Source of the DNA: Eurosta solidaginis
Lineage: Eukaryota > Arthropoda > Insecta > Diptera > Tephritidae
Assembly: GCF_040869045.1 (NCBI RefSeq)
Contig: NC_090323.1
Coordinates: 170,274,083 to 170,338,082 of the forward strand
Direction of reading: 5' to 3'
DNA length: 64,000 nt
The translations under genes and the position numbers were made by a program. Positions within the stretch are counted from its first letter, which is position 1. Each line of letters opens with the position of its first letter. Shown one piece after another: positions 45,533-56,339 of the stretch. The notes under the pieces are model-generated. The model ran no database searches. It saw nothing but the letters and a program-made list of their open reading frames with translations, and had not been told where the DNA came from.

Positions 45533-45650
45533 TCAAAATTCCTTTTCTAAAATTTGCTTCCTATATTTTAACGCTGATTTAACGTACTGATTCAATGTGA
45601 TCCAGTTTTTACCATTTAGGTATTCATTAATCTCTTGGTGTGTTAATACA
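45533..45650 (-). pseudogene. Last codons of the LINE ORF2
   Basis: The minus-strand frame has SVLTHQEINEYLNG and continues to a stop at 45535-45533. It joins in sense to the break at 51612, where RMLFK is the last LINE sequence. The D-E pair therefore inserted into the end of ORF2. Confidence 0.75.
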
Positions 45651-45657
45651 CTTTTTA

Positions 45658-48600
45658 TACTCAGTTGAGCAGAGCTCACAAAGTATATTAAGTTTGATTG
45701 GATAACGGTTGGTTGTACATATATAAAGGAATCGAGATAGATATAGACTTCCATATATCAAAATAATCAGGATCCAAAAAAAATTTGATTGAGCCATGTC
45801 CGTCCGTCCGTCCGTTAACACGATAACTTGAGTAAATTTTGAGGTATCTTGATGAAATTTGGTATGTAGGTTCCTGAGCACTCATCTCAGATCGCTATTT
45901 AAAATGAACGATATCGGACTATAACCACGCCCACTTTTTCGATATCGAAAATTTCGAAAAACCGAAAAAATGCGATAATTCATTGTCAAAGGCGGTTAAA
46001 GCGATAAAACTTGGTAGATGGGTTGACGTTATGACGCAGAATAGAAAATTAGTAAGATTTTGGACAATGGGCGTGGCACCGCCCACTTTTACAAGAAGGT
46101 AATTTAAAAGTTTTGCAAGCTGTAATTTGGCAGTCGTTGAAGATATCATGATGAAATTTGGCAGGAACGTTACTACTATTACTATATATGTGCTAAATAA
46201 AAATTAGCAAAATTGGATGAAGAACACGCCCACTTTTTAAAAAAAAATTTTTTTAAATTCAAATTTTAACAAAAAATTTAATATCTTTACTGTATATAAG
46301 TAAATTAAGTCAAAATTCAACTCCAGCAATGATATGATGCAACAAAATACAAAAATAAAAGAAAATTTCAAAATGGGCGTGGCTCCGCCCATTTTCATTT
46401 AGTGTGTCTAGAATACTTTTAATGCCATAAGTCGAACAAAAATTTACCAATCCTTTTGAAATTTGGTACGAGCATAGATTCTATGACGTTAACTGTTCTC
46501 TGTGAAAATGGGCGAAATCGGTGGAAGCCACGCCCAGTTTTTATACACAGTCCACCGTCTGTCCTTCCGCTCGGCCGTTAACACAATAACTTGAGCAAAA
46601 ACCGATATATCTTTACTAAACTTAGCCCACGTACTTATCTGAACTCACTTTATCTTGGTATAAAAAATGGCCGAAATCCGACCACAACCACGCCCACTTT
46701 ATCGATATCGAAAATTACGAAAAATTAAAAAAATGCCATAATTCTATACCAAATACGAAAAAAGGGATGAAACATGGTAACTGGATTGGTTTATTGACGC
46801 AAAATATAACTTTGGAAAAAACTTTGTAAAATGGGTGTGACACCTACCATATTAAGTAGAAGAAAATGAAAAAGTTCTACAAGGCGAAATCAACAGCCCT
46901 TGGAATCTTGGCAGGAATACTGTTAGTGTTATTGAATATATAAATAAATTAGCAGTACCCGACAGATGATTTTCTGGATCACCTGATCCACATTTGGTCG
47001 ATATCGCGAGAACGCCTTCACATATACATCTAAGGGCCACTCGCTTTTAAACCCCTCATTAATACCTTTAATTTGATATCCATATCGTACAAACACATTC
47101 TAGAGTCAACCCTAGCCCACCCTAATGGCGATATCTCGAAAAGGCGTGCACCTATAGACCTAATGCCCACTCCCTCTTAAAATGCTCAGTAACACCTTTC
47201 GTTTGATACCCATATCGTAAAAACATTCTAGAGTCACCCCTGGCCCACCCTAATGGCGATATCTCGAAAAGGCGTCCACCTATAGACCTAATGTCCACTC
47301 CCTCTTAAAATGCTCAGTAACACCTTTCCTTTGATACCCATATTGTACAAACATTCTAGAGTCACCCCTGGCCCACCCTAATGGCGATATCTCGAAAAGG
47401 CGTCCACCTATAGACCTAATTCCCACTCCCTCTTAAAATGCTCAGTAACACCTTTCGTTTGATACCCATATCGTACAAACATTCTAGAGTCACCCCTGGC
47501 CCACCCTAATGGCGATATCTCGAAAAGGCGTCCACCTATAGACCTAATGCCCACTCCCTCTTAAAATGCTCAGTAACACCTTTCGTTTGATACCCATATC
47601 GTACAAACATTCTAGAGTCACCCTTGGTCAACCTTTATGGCGATATCTCGAAAAGGCGTCCACCTATAGAACTGAGGATTACTCCCTTTTAAAATACTCA
47701 TTACCACCTTTCATTTGATACCCATATCGTACAAACACATTCTAGAGTCACCCTGGCCCACCCTAATGGCGATATATCGAAAAGGCGCCCACCTATAGAC
47801 CTAATGCCCACTTTCTCTTAAAATGCTCAGTAACACCTTTCGTTTGATACCCATATCGTACAAACATTCTAGAGTCACCCCTGGCCCACCCTAATGGCGA
47901 AATCTCGAAAAGGCGTCCACCTATAGACCTAGTGCCCACTCCCTCTTAAAATGCTCAGTAACACCTTTCGTTTGATACCCATATCGTACAAACATTCTAG
48001 AGTCACCCTTGGTCCACCTTTATGGCGATATCTCGAAAAGGCGTCCACCTATAGAACTAAGGATTACTCCCTTTTAAAATACTCATTACCACCTTTCATT
48101 TGATACCCATATCGTACAAACACATTCCAGAGTCACCCCTGGCCCACCCTAATGGCGATATCTCGAAAAGGCGTCCACCTATGGACCTAATGCCCACTCC
48201 CTCTTAAAATGCTCAGTAACACCTTTCGTTTGATACCCATATCGTACAAACACATTCTAGAGTCACCCCTGGCCCACCCTAATGGCGACATTTCGAAAAT
48301 GCGTCCACCTATAGACCTAATGCCCACTCCCTCTTAAAACGCTCAGTAACACCTTTCATTTGATTCCCATATCGTACAACTAGAGACACCCCTGGTCCAC
48401 CTTTATGGCGATATCTCGAAACGGCGTCCACCTAGGGAACTAAGGATCACTCCTTTTCAAAATACTCATTAACAGCTTTCATTTGATACCCATATCGTAC
48501 AAACATATTCTAGGGTCACCCCTGGTCCACCTTTATGGGGATTTCTCGAAAAGGCGTTCACCTATAGAACTAAAGCCCATTCCCTTTTAAAATACTCATT

Positions 48601-48883
48601 ATCACCTTTCATTTGATACCCATATCGTACAAACACATTCTAGAGTCCGCCCTGGTCCACCTTTATGGCGATATCCCTAAATGGTGTCCATCCATAGAAC
48701 TATGGCCTACTCTCTCTTAAAATACTCTTTAATACCTTCCATTTGATACACATGTCATACAACCACATTCCAGGGTTACCCTAGGTTCATTTTCCTACAT
48801 GGTGATTTTCCTTATTTTGTCTCCATAGCTCTCAACTGAGTATGTAAAGTTCGGTTACACCCGAACTTAGCCTTCCTTACTTG
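45658..48883 (+). repeat. Composite repeat copy D, complete
   Basis: Runs from TACTCAGTTGAGCAGAGCTC (45658) to CCTTCCTTACTTG (48883). Parts in order: 5' end; GTCC microsatellite with TTAACACGATAACTTGAG (about 45800); first body module; second body module (from about 46550, GTCTGTCCTTCC, again TTAACACAATAACTTGAG); about 13 monomers of 128 bp (47050-48740); and the 3' terminal block. TTTTTA precedes it (45652-45657). It joins copy E with only TTTTA between them. Confidence 0.9.
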
Positions 48884-48888
48884 TTTTA

Positions 48889-51609
48889 TACTCAGTTGAG
48901 CAGAGCTCACAGAGTATATTATTGATTGGATAACGGTTGGTTGTACATATATAAAGGAATCGAGATAGATATAGACTTCCATATATCAAAATAATCAGGA
49001 TCGAAAAAAAATTTGATTGAGCCATGTCCGTCCGTCCGTCCGTCCGTTAACACGATAACTTGAGTAAATTTTGAGGTATCTTGATGAAATTTGGTATGTA
49101 GGTTCCTGAGCACTCATCTCAGATCGCTATTTAAAATGAACGATATCGGACTATAACCACGCCCACTTTTTCGATATCGAAAATTTCGAAAAACCGAAAA
49201 AGTGCGATAATTCATTACAAAAGACAGATAAAGCGACGAAACTTGGTAGATGAGTTGAACTTATGACGCAGAATAGAAAATTAGTAAAATTTTGGACAAT
49301 GGGCGTGGCACCGCCCACTTTTAAAAGAAGGTAATTTAAAACTTTTGCAAGCTGTAATTTGGCAGTCGTTGAAGATATCATGATGAAATTTGGCAGGAAC
49401 GTTACTCCTATTACTATATATACGCTTAATAAAAATTAGCAAAATCGGAAAAGGACCACGCCCACTTAAAAAAAAAAAATTTTTTTTTAAGTAAAATTTT
49501 AACAAAAAATTTAATATCTTTACAGTATATAAGTAAATTATGTCAACATTCAACTCCAGTAATGATATGGTGCAACAAAATACAAAAATAAAAGAAAATT
49601 TCAAAATGGGCGTGGCTCCGCCCTTTTTCATTTAATTTGTCTAGGATACTTTTAACGCCATAAGTCGAACAAAAATGAACCAATCCTTTTGAAATTTGGT
49701 AGGGGCATAGATTTTATGACGATAATTCTTCTCTGTGAAAATGGGCGAAATCGGTTGATGCCACGCCCAGTTTTTATACACAGTCGTCCGTCTGTCCTTC
49801 CGCATGGCCGTTAACACGATAACTTGAGCAAAAATCGACACATCTTTAATGAACTTAGTTCACGTGCTTACTTGAACTCATTTTATCTTGGTATGAAAAA
49901 TAAACGAACTCCGACTATGACAACGCCCACTTTTTTGATATCGAAAATTACGAAAAATGAAAAAAAATGCCATAATTTTATAAAAAATACGAAAAAGGGA
50001 TGAAACATGGTAAGGTAATTGAATTGTTTTAGTGACGCGAAATATAACTTTAGAAAAAACTTTATAAAATAGTTGAGACATCTACCATATTAAGTAGAAG
50101 AAAATGAAAAAAGTTCTGCAGGGGGAAATAAAAAACCCTTAAAATCTTGGCAGGTATTACATATATAAATAAATTAGCGGTATCCAACAGATGATGTTCT
50201 GGGTCACCCTGGTCCACATTTTGGTCGATATCTCGAAAACGCCTTCACATATACAACTACCACCACTCCCCTTTAAAACTCTCATTAACACCTTTCATTT
50301 GATACCCACATCGTACAAACATATTCTAAAGTCACCCCTGGTCCACCTTTATGGCGATATCTCGAAAAGGCGAACACCTATAGAACGAAGGCCCACTCCC
50401 ATTTAAAAATACTCATTAACACCTTTCATTTGATACCCATATCGTAAGAACAAAGTCTAGAGTCACCCCTGGTCCACCTTTATTGAGATACCTCGAAAAG
50501 GCGTCCACCTATAGAACTAAGGCCCACTCCCTTTTAAAATACTCATTAACTCCTTTCGTTTGATACCCATATTGCACAAACGAATTCTAGAGTCACCCCT
50601 GGTCCACATTTATGGCGATATTTCGAAACGGCGTCCACCTATAGAAATAAGGCCCACTCCCTTTTAAAATACTCATTAACACCTCTCGTTTGATTACCAT
50701 ATTGTACAAACAAATTCTAGGGTCACCCCTGGTCCACCTTTATGGCGATATCTCGAAACGGCGTCCACCTATGGAACTAAGGATTACTGCCTTTTAAAAC
50801 ACTCATTAACACCTTTCTTTTGATACCCATATTGTACAAACAAATTCTAGGGTCACCCCTGGTCCACCTTTATGGCGATATCTCGAAACGGCGTCCACTA
50901 ATGGAACTAAGGATTACTCCCTTTTAAAATACTCATTAACACCTTTCATTTGATACCCATATCGTACAAACGCATTCTAGAGTCACCCCTGGTCCACCTT
51001 TATGGCGATATCTCGAAAAGGCGACCACCTATACAACAACCACCACTCCCTTTTAAAACCCTCATTATTACCTTTAATTTGATACCCATATCGTACAAAC
51101 ACATTCTAGAGTCACCCCTGGTCCACCTTTATGGCGATATTTCGAAACGGCATCCACCTATAGAACTAAGGCCCACTCCCTTTTAAAATACTCATTAACA
51201 CCATTCGTTTGATGCCCATATTGTACAAACAAATTCTAGGGTCACCCCTGGTCCACCTTTGTGGCGATATCTCGAAACGGCGTCCACCTATGGAACTAAG
51301 GATTACTCCCTTTTAAAATACTCATTAACACCTTTCATTTGATACCCATATCGTACAAACGCATTCTAGAGTCAACCCTGATCCACCTTATGGCTATATC
51401 CCTAAATGGCGTCCACCTATAGAACTATGGCCCACTCCCTCACAAAATACTCTTTAATGCCTTTCATTTGATACACATGTCATACAAACACATTCCAGGG
51501 TTTTGCTCGGTTCATTTTCCTACATGGTTATTTTCCCTTGTGTTGTCACCATAGCTCTCAACTGAGTATGTAATGTTCGGTTACACCCGAACTTAACCTT
51601 CCTTACTTG
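48889..51609 (+). repeat. Composite repeat copy E, complete, head to tail with D
   Basis: Same parts as copy D, with about nine or ten monomers (50200-51440), ending CCTTCCTTACTTG at 51609. TTTTTA follows (51610-51615), the same 6 bases as before copy D, so the D-E pair is bounded by either a target duplication or a shared terminal sequence. Confidence 0.9.
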
Positions 51610-51611
51610 TT

Positions 51612-52031
51612 TTTAAATAACATTCTATATTCCATAAGTACGGGACAACTACCCAGAAAGTGTAAAACGTTTTCTTCGTTTCCCGAGTTGCAAATTGGAC
51701 AGCGATTATCTGGCTGCTCAAGATGAGGTTCGTAATTTAGTTTCAATAGTTCTCCTCTTACGCGAAACAAATTGCTGATCGCATATATGCTAAATTCATC
51801 TCTAAAATAATTAAGCTCACAAAGATTATGTTCGAGGACGAGGTAAGTTCGTCTTACTTCGCTAGCTTGAGCTTTTAACAGAAAATGTTCCCTTTTCACT
51901 GCATCTATTTTAGCTAATAAATTGCGGTGCCAATGTCTCCACAAAGTGTTATCATTTATTAGAATTGGTTCACCGTACTCATTGGCAAGTGCATCCCACT
52001 TTTGGAAACATTGAGACCTAGTTTCTAGCAT
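51612..52031 (-). pseudogene. LINE ORF2 C-terminal region with zinc finger
   Basis: The frame encodes a helical region followed by CPICNSGNEENVLHFLGSC (about 51660-51715), a CX2CX9HX4C motif like the CCHC finger found after the RT in many LINEs. It ends where copy E begins. It is shifted relative to the RT frame, which ends at about 52025. Confidence 0.8.
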
Positions 52032-53530
52032 TGCATTGCGATTAGCTTTGGAAGACGGTTATTCCCCATTTCCATAACCCTGCAAATATAATTGAAATAT
52101 GTTTTCAAGAAGTCAATATACAATTCTGGTAGTCCGGTTTCGAGATGAATCATATAGTTCGGGGTGTTACGCGGTAATCTGAACAGCCTTTTAATAAAGT
52201 ACCTCAGCAATTTTTCTACCTCTTCGTAATATTCAATTCCCCATAATTCTGGTGCATAGCCCAGCACTGTTCGCACAGCTGCTTCAAATAGTTTGTACTT
52301 ATGACTATGAGGAATGTATTTTTTAGACAAAAAAGATCTCCAGGTGCTGTTTATAGCGTATTTTGCTGATTTAAGCTTACTTGACAAATGTTTATGGTAC
52401 GATGCATTGTACGTTATAACTACTCCTAGATACTTGTAATCCTTAACCTTCTCCAACTCGTGTCCACACAAATGCCAATTTTCATCTATACAGTATCTAC
52501 CTTTTGAACCCCTGAATATAAGTACTTTTGTACTTTATTGTAAGCCCCCAGTCACTACAGTACTCCTCTAGTTTGTTGATAATTTTCTGTAATTGTTTTG
52601 GGGTTCTGCTAAGATAACTACATCATCGGCATACATAAGTATCTTTATATGGATGCCCCCAAACGTAACACCCTTTGGCAAGTGATTCACCAAATCGTCC
52701 AGGAAAAGCGCAAACAGTAATGGGCTAAGTAGGCAACCTTGTTTAACACCCGTTTCTGCTGGAAACCATTCTGAGGCAGTGCTACCATCCCACACCCTTG
52801 CAACGTTATTTTTGTAGAGACTGCTTATTATTTCTAGCATTTTCGTTGAAAAACCTAAATTACTTAATTTGAAGAAAAGAGCATTTCGTATTATGGAGTC
52901 AAAAGCGGCCTTAAAGTCCACGAACAAAGCATACAGTTTTCTCTTCTTTGAAATGTAATGCTGAGATATGCTAGATAAACTAAAAATATGGTCGATTGTA
53001 GAGTATCCCTTTCTAAATCCCGCCTGGTACTCACTTAAAATCGAATTCCTCTCTACCCACGCCGCTAACCTTTCATACAAAATGGAGGTAAACATTTTTG
53101 CAATGGCATTCTGAAAGGAGATTCCCCTGTAATTATTTGGGTCATTTATGTCTCCTTTTTTAAAAAGTGGGAATATAATAGCTTTCTGAAACAGCGAAGA
53201 GACCGAACCAGAGTTGTACATACTATTAAAGCAAGCTGTAAGCTGCTCTATAAAGTTAGGAGGGGCATGTTTAAAAAATTCCGCGGGTATGTCGTCAGGC
53301 CCAGTTGCCTTATTATCTTTAGTTCTTTTAAGTGCGGTCTTCACATCATCCGCCGTAATTTCGCGCAATCCAATTCCCGTACAGTCACGAAGGGCAGCGC
53401 AAAACTTAGGGTAGATACACTACTGTTTTGGTTTAGCATAGAGGAAAAATGTGCTCCCAAACTTTCCGCATATAACTGTGCACTCTTCGCGAACCCCGTA
53501 CCATTTAGCTTCTTCACAAACCCCCAGTAC
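52025..53530 (-). pseudogene. LINE ORF2 reverse transcriptase
   Basis: The minus-strand frames include DNKATGPDDIPAEF, NNYRGISF, EYQAGFRKGYSTIDHIF, the catalytic FVDFKAAFDS (about 52895), GVKQGCLLSPLLFALFLDDL (about 52690) and YADDVVILAE (about 52605-52635). The thumb (52471-52025) includes KDYKYLGVVI and YAPELWGI. One frameshift is near 53365 and another break is near 52568; a further shift lies near 52030. The catalytic aspartates are intact. Confidence 0.9.
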
Positions 53531-53532
53531 TC

Positions 53533-54705
53533 TTAAATGTCTTTAATATCGCCGAGTTTCATGGCCATATTTTTAAAATATACGTGTTTTTTATGTGTGC
53601 AAATTTCTTTAAATTCTTTGTTAAGATTTTGATATTCTTTCAAACTTTCTTGCGTACCAAGTCTTTTAACTTTACGTAAGGCTGAAAAGGATGTCCTTCT
53701 GGCTTCTTTGCACTCATAGTCAAACCAGGGGTGCACGTTCTTTGTACACACTTTTTTGTTTTGACAGTGTTCCGATGCCTTTCTTACACAATCCACTAGA
53801 TCACTCAGTGAGTAGCTGCTGATATTTATAGTACTTAACATTTGATTTAAATTGTCTTTGTATCTCTCGGTTTGTTTATCATACCATTTAAGCCCAGGGA
53901 GTGGGTTCATAATGTTTGCGTTTACATTTGGTTGAGCCATAGTATTCAAAGTGACTGATAGTGGTTGATGATCAGAGTATAACATATCATCAACCTTGAA
54001 GGAATCTATTAATGTAATCAAATTGCCCCTGATTAAACAATAGTCGATCACTGAACAGGCAGTTCCTCTTAGAAATGTGATATCTCCTTCTTTATCACCA
54101 ATTGCGCGACCGTTTAATGCAGTTAACGAAAACGAACTACAGAATTCAGCAAATTTTTTACCGTTGGCATCAACATGCTTATCCTTTGAAACCCTTTCGA
54201 ATGAAATAGGGGAAGTTGCTAGTGTTGGACTACAGTTAAAAAGCTGTTCTTCTCCACATCTCGCATTAAAATCACCCATCAACATAACGTTCTCAGTGTC
54301 CAGCTCAAGGACAGTCTCATACAGCGCATTAAAATCGCTTTCCCACCTATTACAGTTTAAATAGACCGGTAAGATATAAATTTGTTCTCGATAAAGACTC
54401 AATTCAATTACACAAATATCTCCTTTCTTTACAAACTGACCTGACAAATTTCTGTTTACACGTTTTTTAATTCCAAACAAAGCTCCACCGCTAGCCCTTC
54501 CTCTCACATAATTTCTTGTCGCATAAACCCAAAATAACAAATAATCTTTGAAAATATTTTCAACGCTGTCCAATCGCTCTTCTATAAATGTTTCATACAA
54601 TAAAAATACCTCGAAAGTTTTAATATAATTTATAAAATCGTAATTAGATAATTTTGTTCTTAAACCTACCACATTATATGCCAGGACCTTAACATTGCAA
54701 GCCAA
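53533..54705 (-). pseudogene. LINE ORF2 apurinic-type endonuclease
   Basis: A 390-codon open frame. It starts MACNVKVLAYNVVGLRTKL, a typical endonuclease start (with V where N-x-R-G is common). It contains MGDFNAR (about 54280), VIDYCLIR (about 54035) and SDHQPLSV (about 53960-53985), the metal-binding and catalytic landmarks of APE-like nucleases. It stops at TAA 53535-53533, after which the sequence stays LINE-like, so this is a nonsense mutation before the RT. The endonuclease nicks target DNA for target-primed reverse transcription. Confidence 0.9.
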
Positions 54706-54737
54706 CGCTTCTACAACATTCTTACTACTTAAACTGC

Positions 54738-55625
54738 TTAGTTTTTTGTGTTTGCATTCAAGAGTTGCTTATAATCTATAAAGGCTGAGCCAATTTTATC
54801 TCCATAAATTTTCTTCAACTCGATGAGACCATCGGCTTTACCACATACAAGACGTTGTTCATGATTCCAGGAATACCATTTATTGTTGATCCTAAGTTTA
54901 TGATCGCGCACCAATACAGGGATGCCGGTTTTTAATGACGCCAAACGTTTTTTAAGTTGCAGCATTGCTTTTTTCTGCTGCTGTTTTTCTCTACTTATGT
55001 CTCTAGAGATTGAAATCGCTGTACCTGCCAGATTTTTGGTGTGCATTAAAATTTCTGTTGCTGCGTCCTCTTTAACAAATTCCGACGCTACGGTAATTTT
55101 CGAGTTTCTTTCGGCCAACCATCTAGTTCCTGCAACCTCAACACGGTTTCCCATTTCTAAATTTGCTTTACATACTGACTGAACCGCTTCCGTGGTCGAA
55201 TCCTTAGCCGGGATGTTTCTAAAAATAAGGGCCTTTTTCTTCGACTGTTCTTCTAGGTATCTAAGCTTTTTTCTATCTGCCTCTTGTTCATTGGATACTT
55301 TAACAAGTGCTTTTTTGAGCTCTAAGTTTTCTTCTTCTAGCTTGCATATTTGTGCTTTAACAGTATGTAGCTCTGTAGTTAATATTACTAAATCTTTCGT
55401 TGCAACATTTTCTAGTTTACTATCCATGGTAACCATTCTTGTGGATAGTTCCGGCATGCTTTTATTAAAGTCGGCATGCATTTTTGCCATAAGTTCTAAA
55501 ACCTCAGTGCTTCCCCTTGGTGCAACTGCATTCGTATCTGGCGACATTTCCGTGCAGGGACGTTTTGCATTGCTTGACATTTGTGTTACTTTTACTCGTT
55601 TAGTGAGTTGCCTAAAAGTATGCAA
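54738..55625 (-). CDS. LINE ORF1 protein, intact open frame
   Basis: 295 codons starting at an ATG at 55625; an internal Met (residue 16, MSSNAKRP) could be the real start. The middle has a coiled coil (about residues 75-130, with KLEEENLELKKALVKV). The C-terminal half (about 130-250) resembles the RNA-recognition and C-terminal domains of L1-type ORF1 proteins, with KKALIFRNIP and KRLASLKTGIPVLVRDHKLRI. Such proteins trimerise and bind element RNA. It lies 32 bp before ORF2. No disabling change was seen in this ORF. Confidence 0.8.
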   Translation of the reverse strand: MHTFRQLTKRVKVTQMSSNAKRPCTEMSPDTNAVAPRGSTEVLELMAKMHADFNKSMPELSTRMVTMDSKLENVATKDLVILTTELHTVKAQICKLEEENLELKKALVKVSNEQEADRKKLRYLEEQSKKKALIFRNIPAKDSTTEAVQSVCKANLEMGNRVEVAGTRWLAERNSKITVASEFVKEDAATEILMHTKNLAGTAISISRDISREKQQQKKAMLQLKKRLASLKTGIPVLVRDHKLRINNKWYSWNHEQRLVCGKADGLIELKKIYGDKIGSAFIDYKQLLNANTKN

Positions 55626-56339
55626 CGCGAGTTCTTATATTTAGATTAGTACTGTGCAGCTTTTGAAACGAGTAAGCTTAGGTTCGAACCTTGACTATGC
55701 AGCCTCTGGCGTTAGATAAAAGTAACTCATTGTTTTAAGTATATATGTATGCAGATTACGTCTTCAAATAAGATTAATTTCTCAATAAGAGAAATGTATG
55801 AAAAAAATGCATATTATGCATTTTTTCTCAAACTTTTGAATTTTGATAAAAATTTTTTTGTTATAAATATTTTTTATTTATGACAAACAAATTATTATTA
55901 ATAAAAAATAAATGGGTACCTATTGAAAAAAAAAACTTTCCCCTCCCATCAAAGATCAAGCACGAACCGTTCTTGAATTGAGACCGAAAAATGTTAAAAC
56001 GACCCCAAATCGTTCTCGAAGCGTGAGAACGAAAAATCTTAAATCAAGCCCAAGTAATGCTTGAAATGAGCACAGAAGTTTCACACATCAATACCAAAGT
56101 GGTCAAAAAATACGAACGGTGTGCTTGGAAAAACTGTTCTTAAAACAAGCCCATCGGTCACGAGCTAAGAAAAAACGTACTTAACAGACTTTTGTCAACG
56201 AATGTTCTTAATTTTGAACTTCTTTCGTACGTTTTAGAACGATTTTTTCTCTGAGTGTACTTTTTAATTTTCTTTGATACATTCAGCTGGCATAACGTAA
56301 ACACCATCAATGTTCCGGAAAACTTTTTATACTCAGTTG

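Larger units (their letters stand above)
45372..55730 (-). mobile_element. LINE retrotransposon with two ORFs, nearly full length, interrupted
   Basis: The element reads right to left: a short 5' region (to about 55730), ORF1 (55625-54738), ORF2 endonuclease (54705-53533), reverse transcriptase (53530-52032), a C-terminal zinc finger (52031-51612), and, after 5.95 kb of composite repeats, the final codons (45650-45533) and a 3' end with an ACTACTACTA tail (45372-45385). ORF2 has one nonsense codon and several frameshifts. The organisation (coiled-coil ORF1, apurinic-type endonuclease, RT) is that of ordinary LINEs; I cannot name the clade with confidence. Confidence 0.85.
44886..56259. mobile_element. 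Inverted-repeat element 2, split by a LINE insertion
   Basis: It starts TACACTCAGAGAAAAACGCG (44886) and ends CTCTGAGTGTA (56259). The left piece (44886-45371) and right piece (55731-56259) together align with element 1 (43266-44245). Element 1 has GAAATGTTTTAAATATATATT where this copy carries the LINE. The sequence GTTTTAA occurs on both sides of the LINE (about 45362 and 55733), consistent with a target duplication. Confidence 0.8.

Noticed and set aside
55192..55644. 150-codon plus-strand ORF rich in hydrophobic residues
   Set aside because: Antisense of the LINE ORF1 coiled coil.
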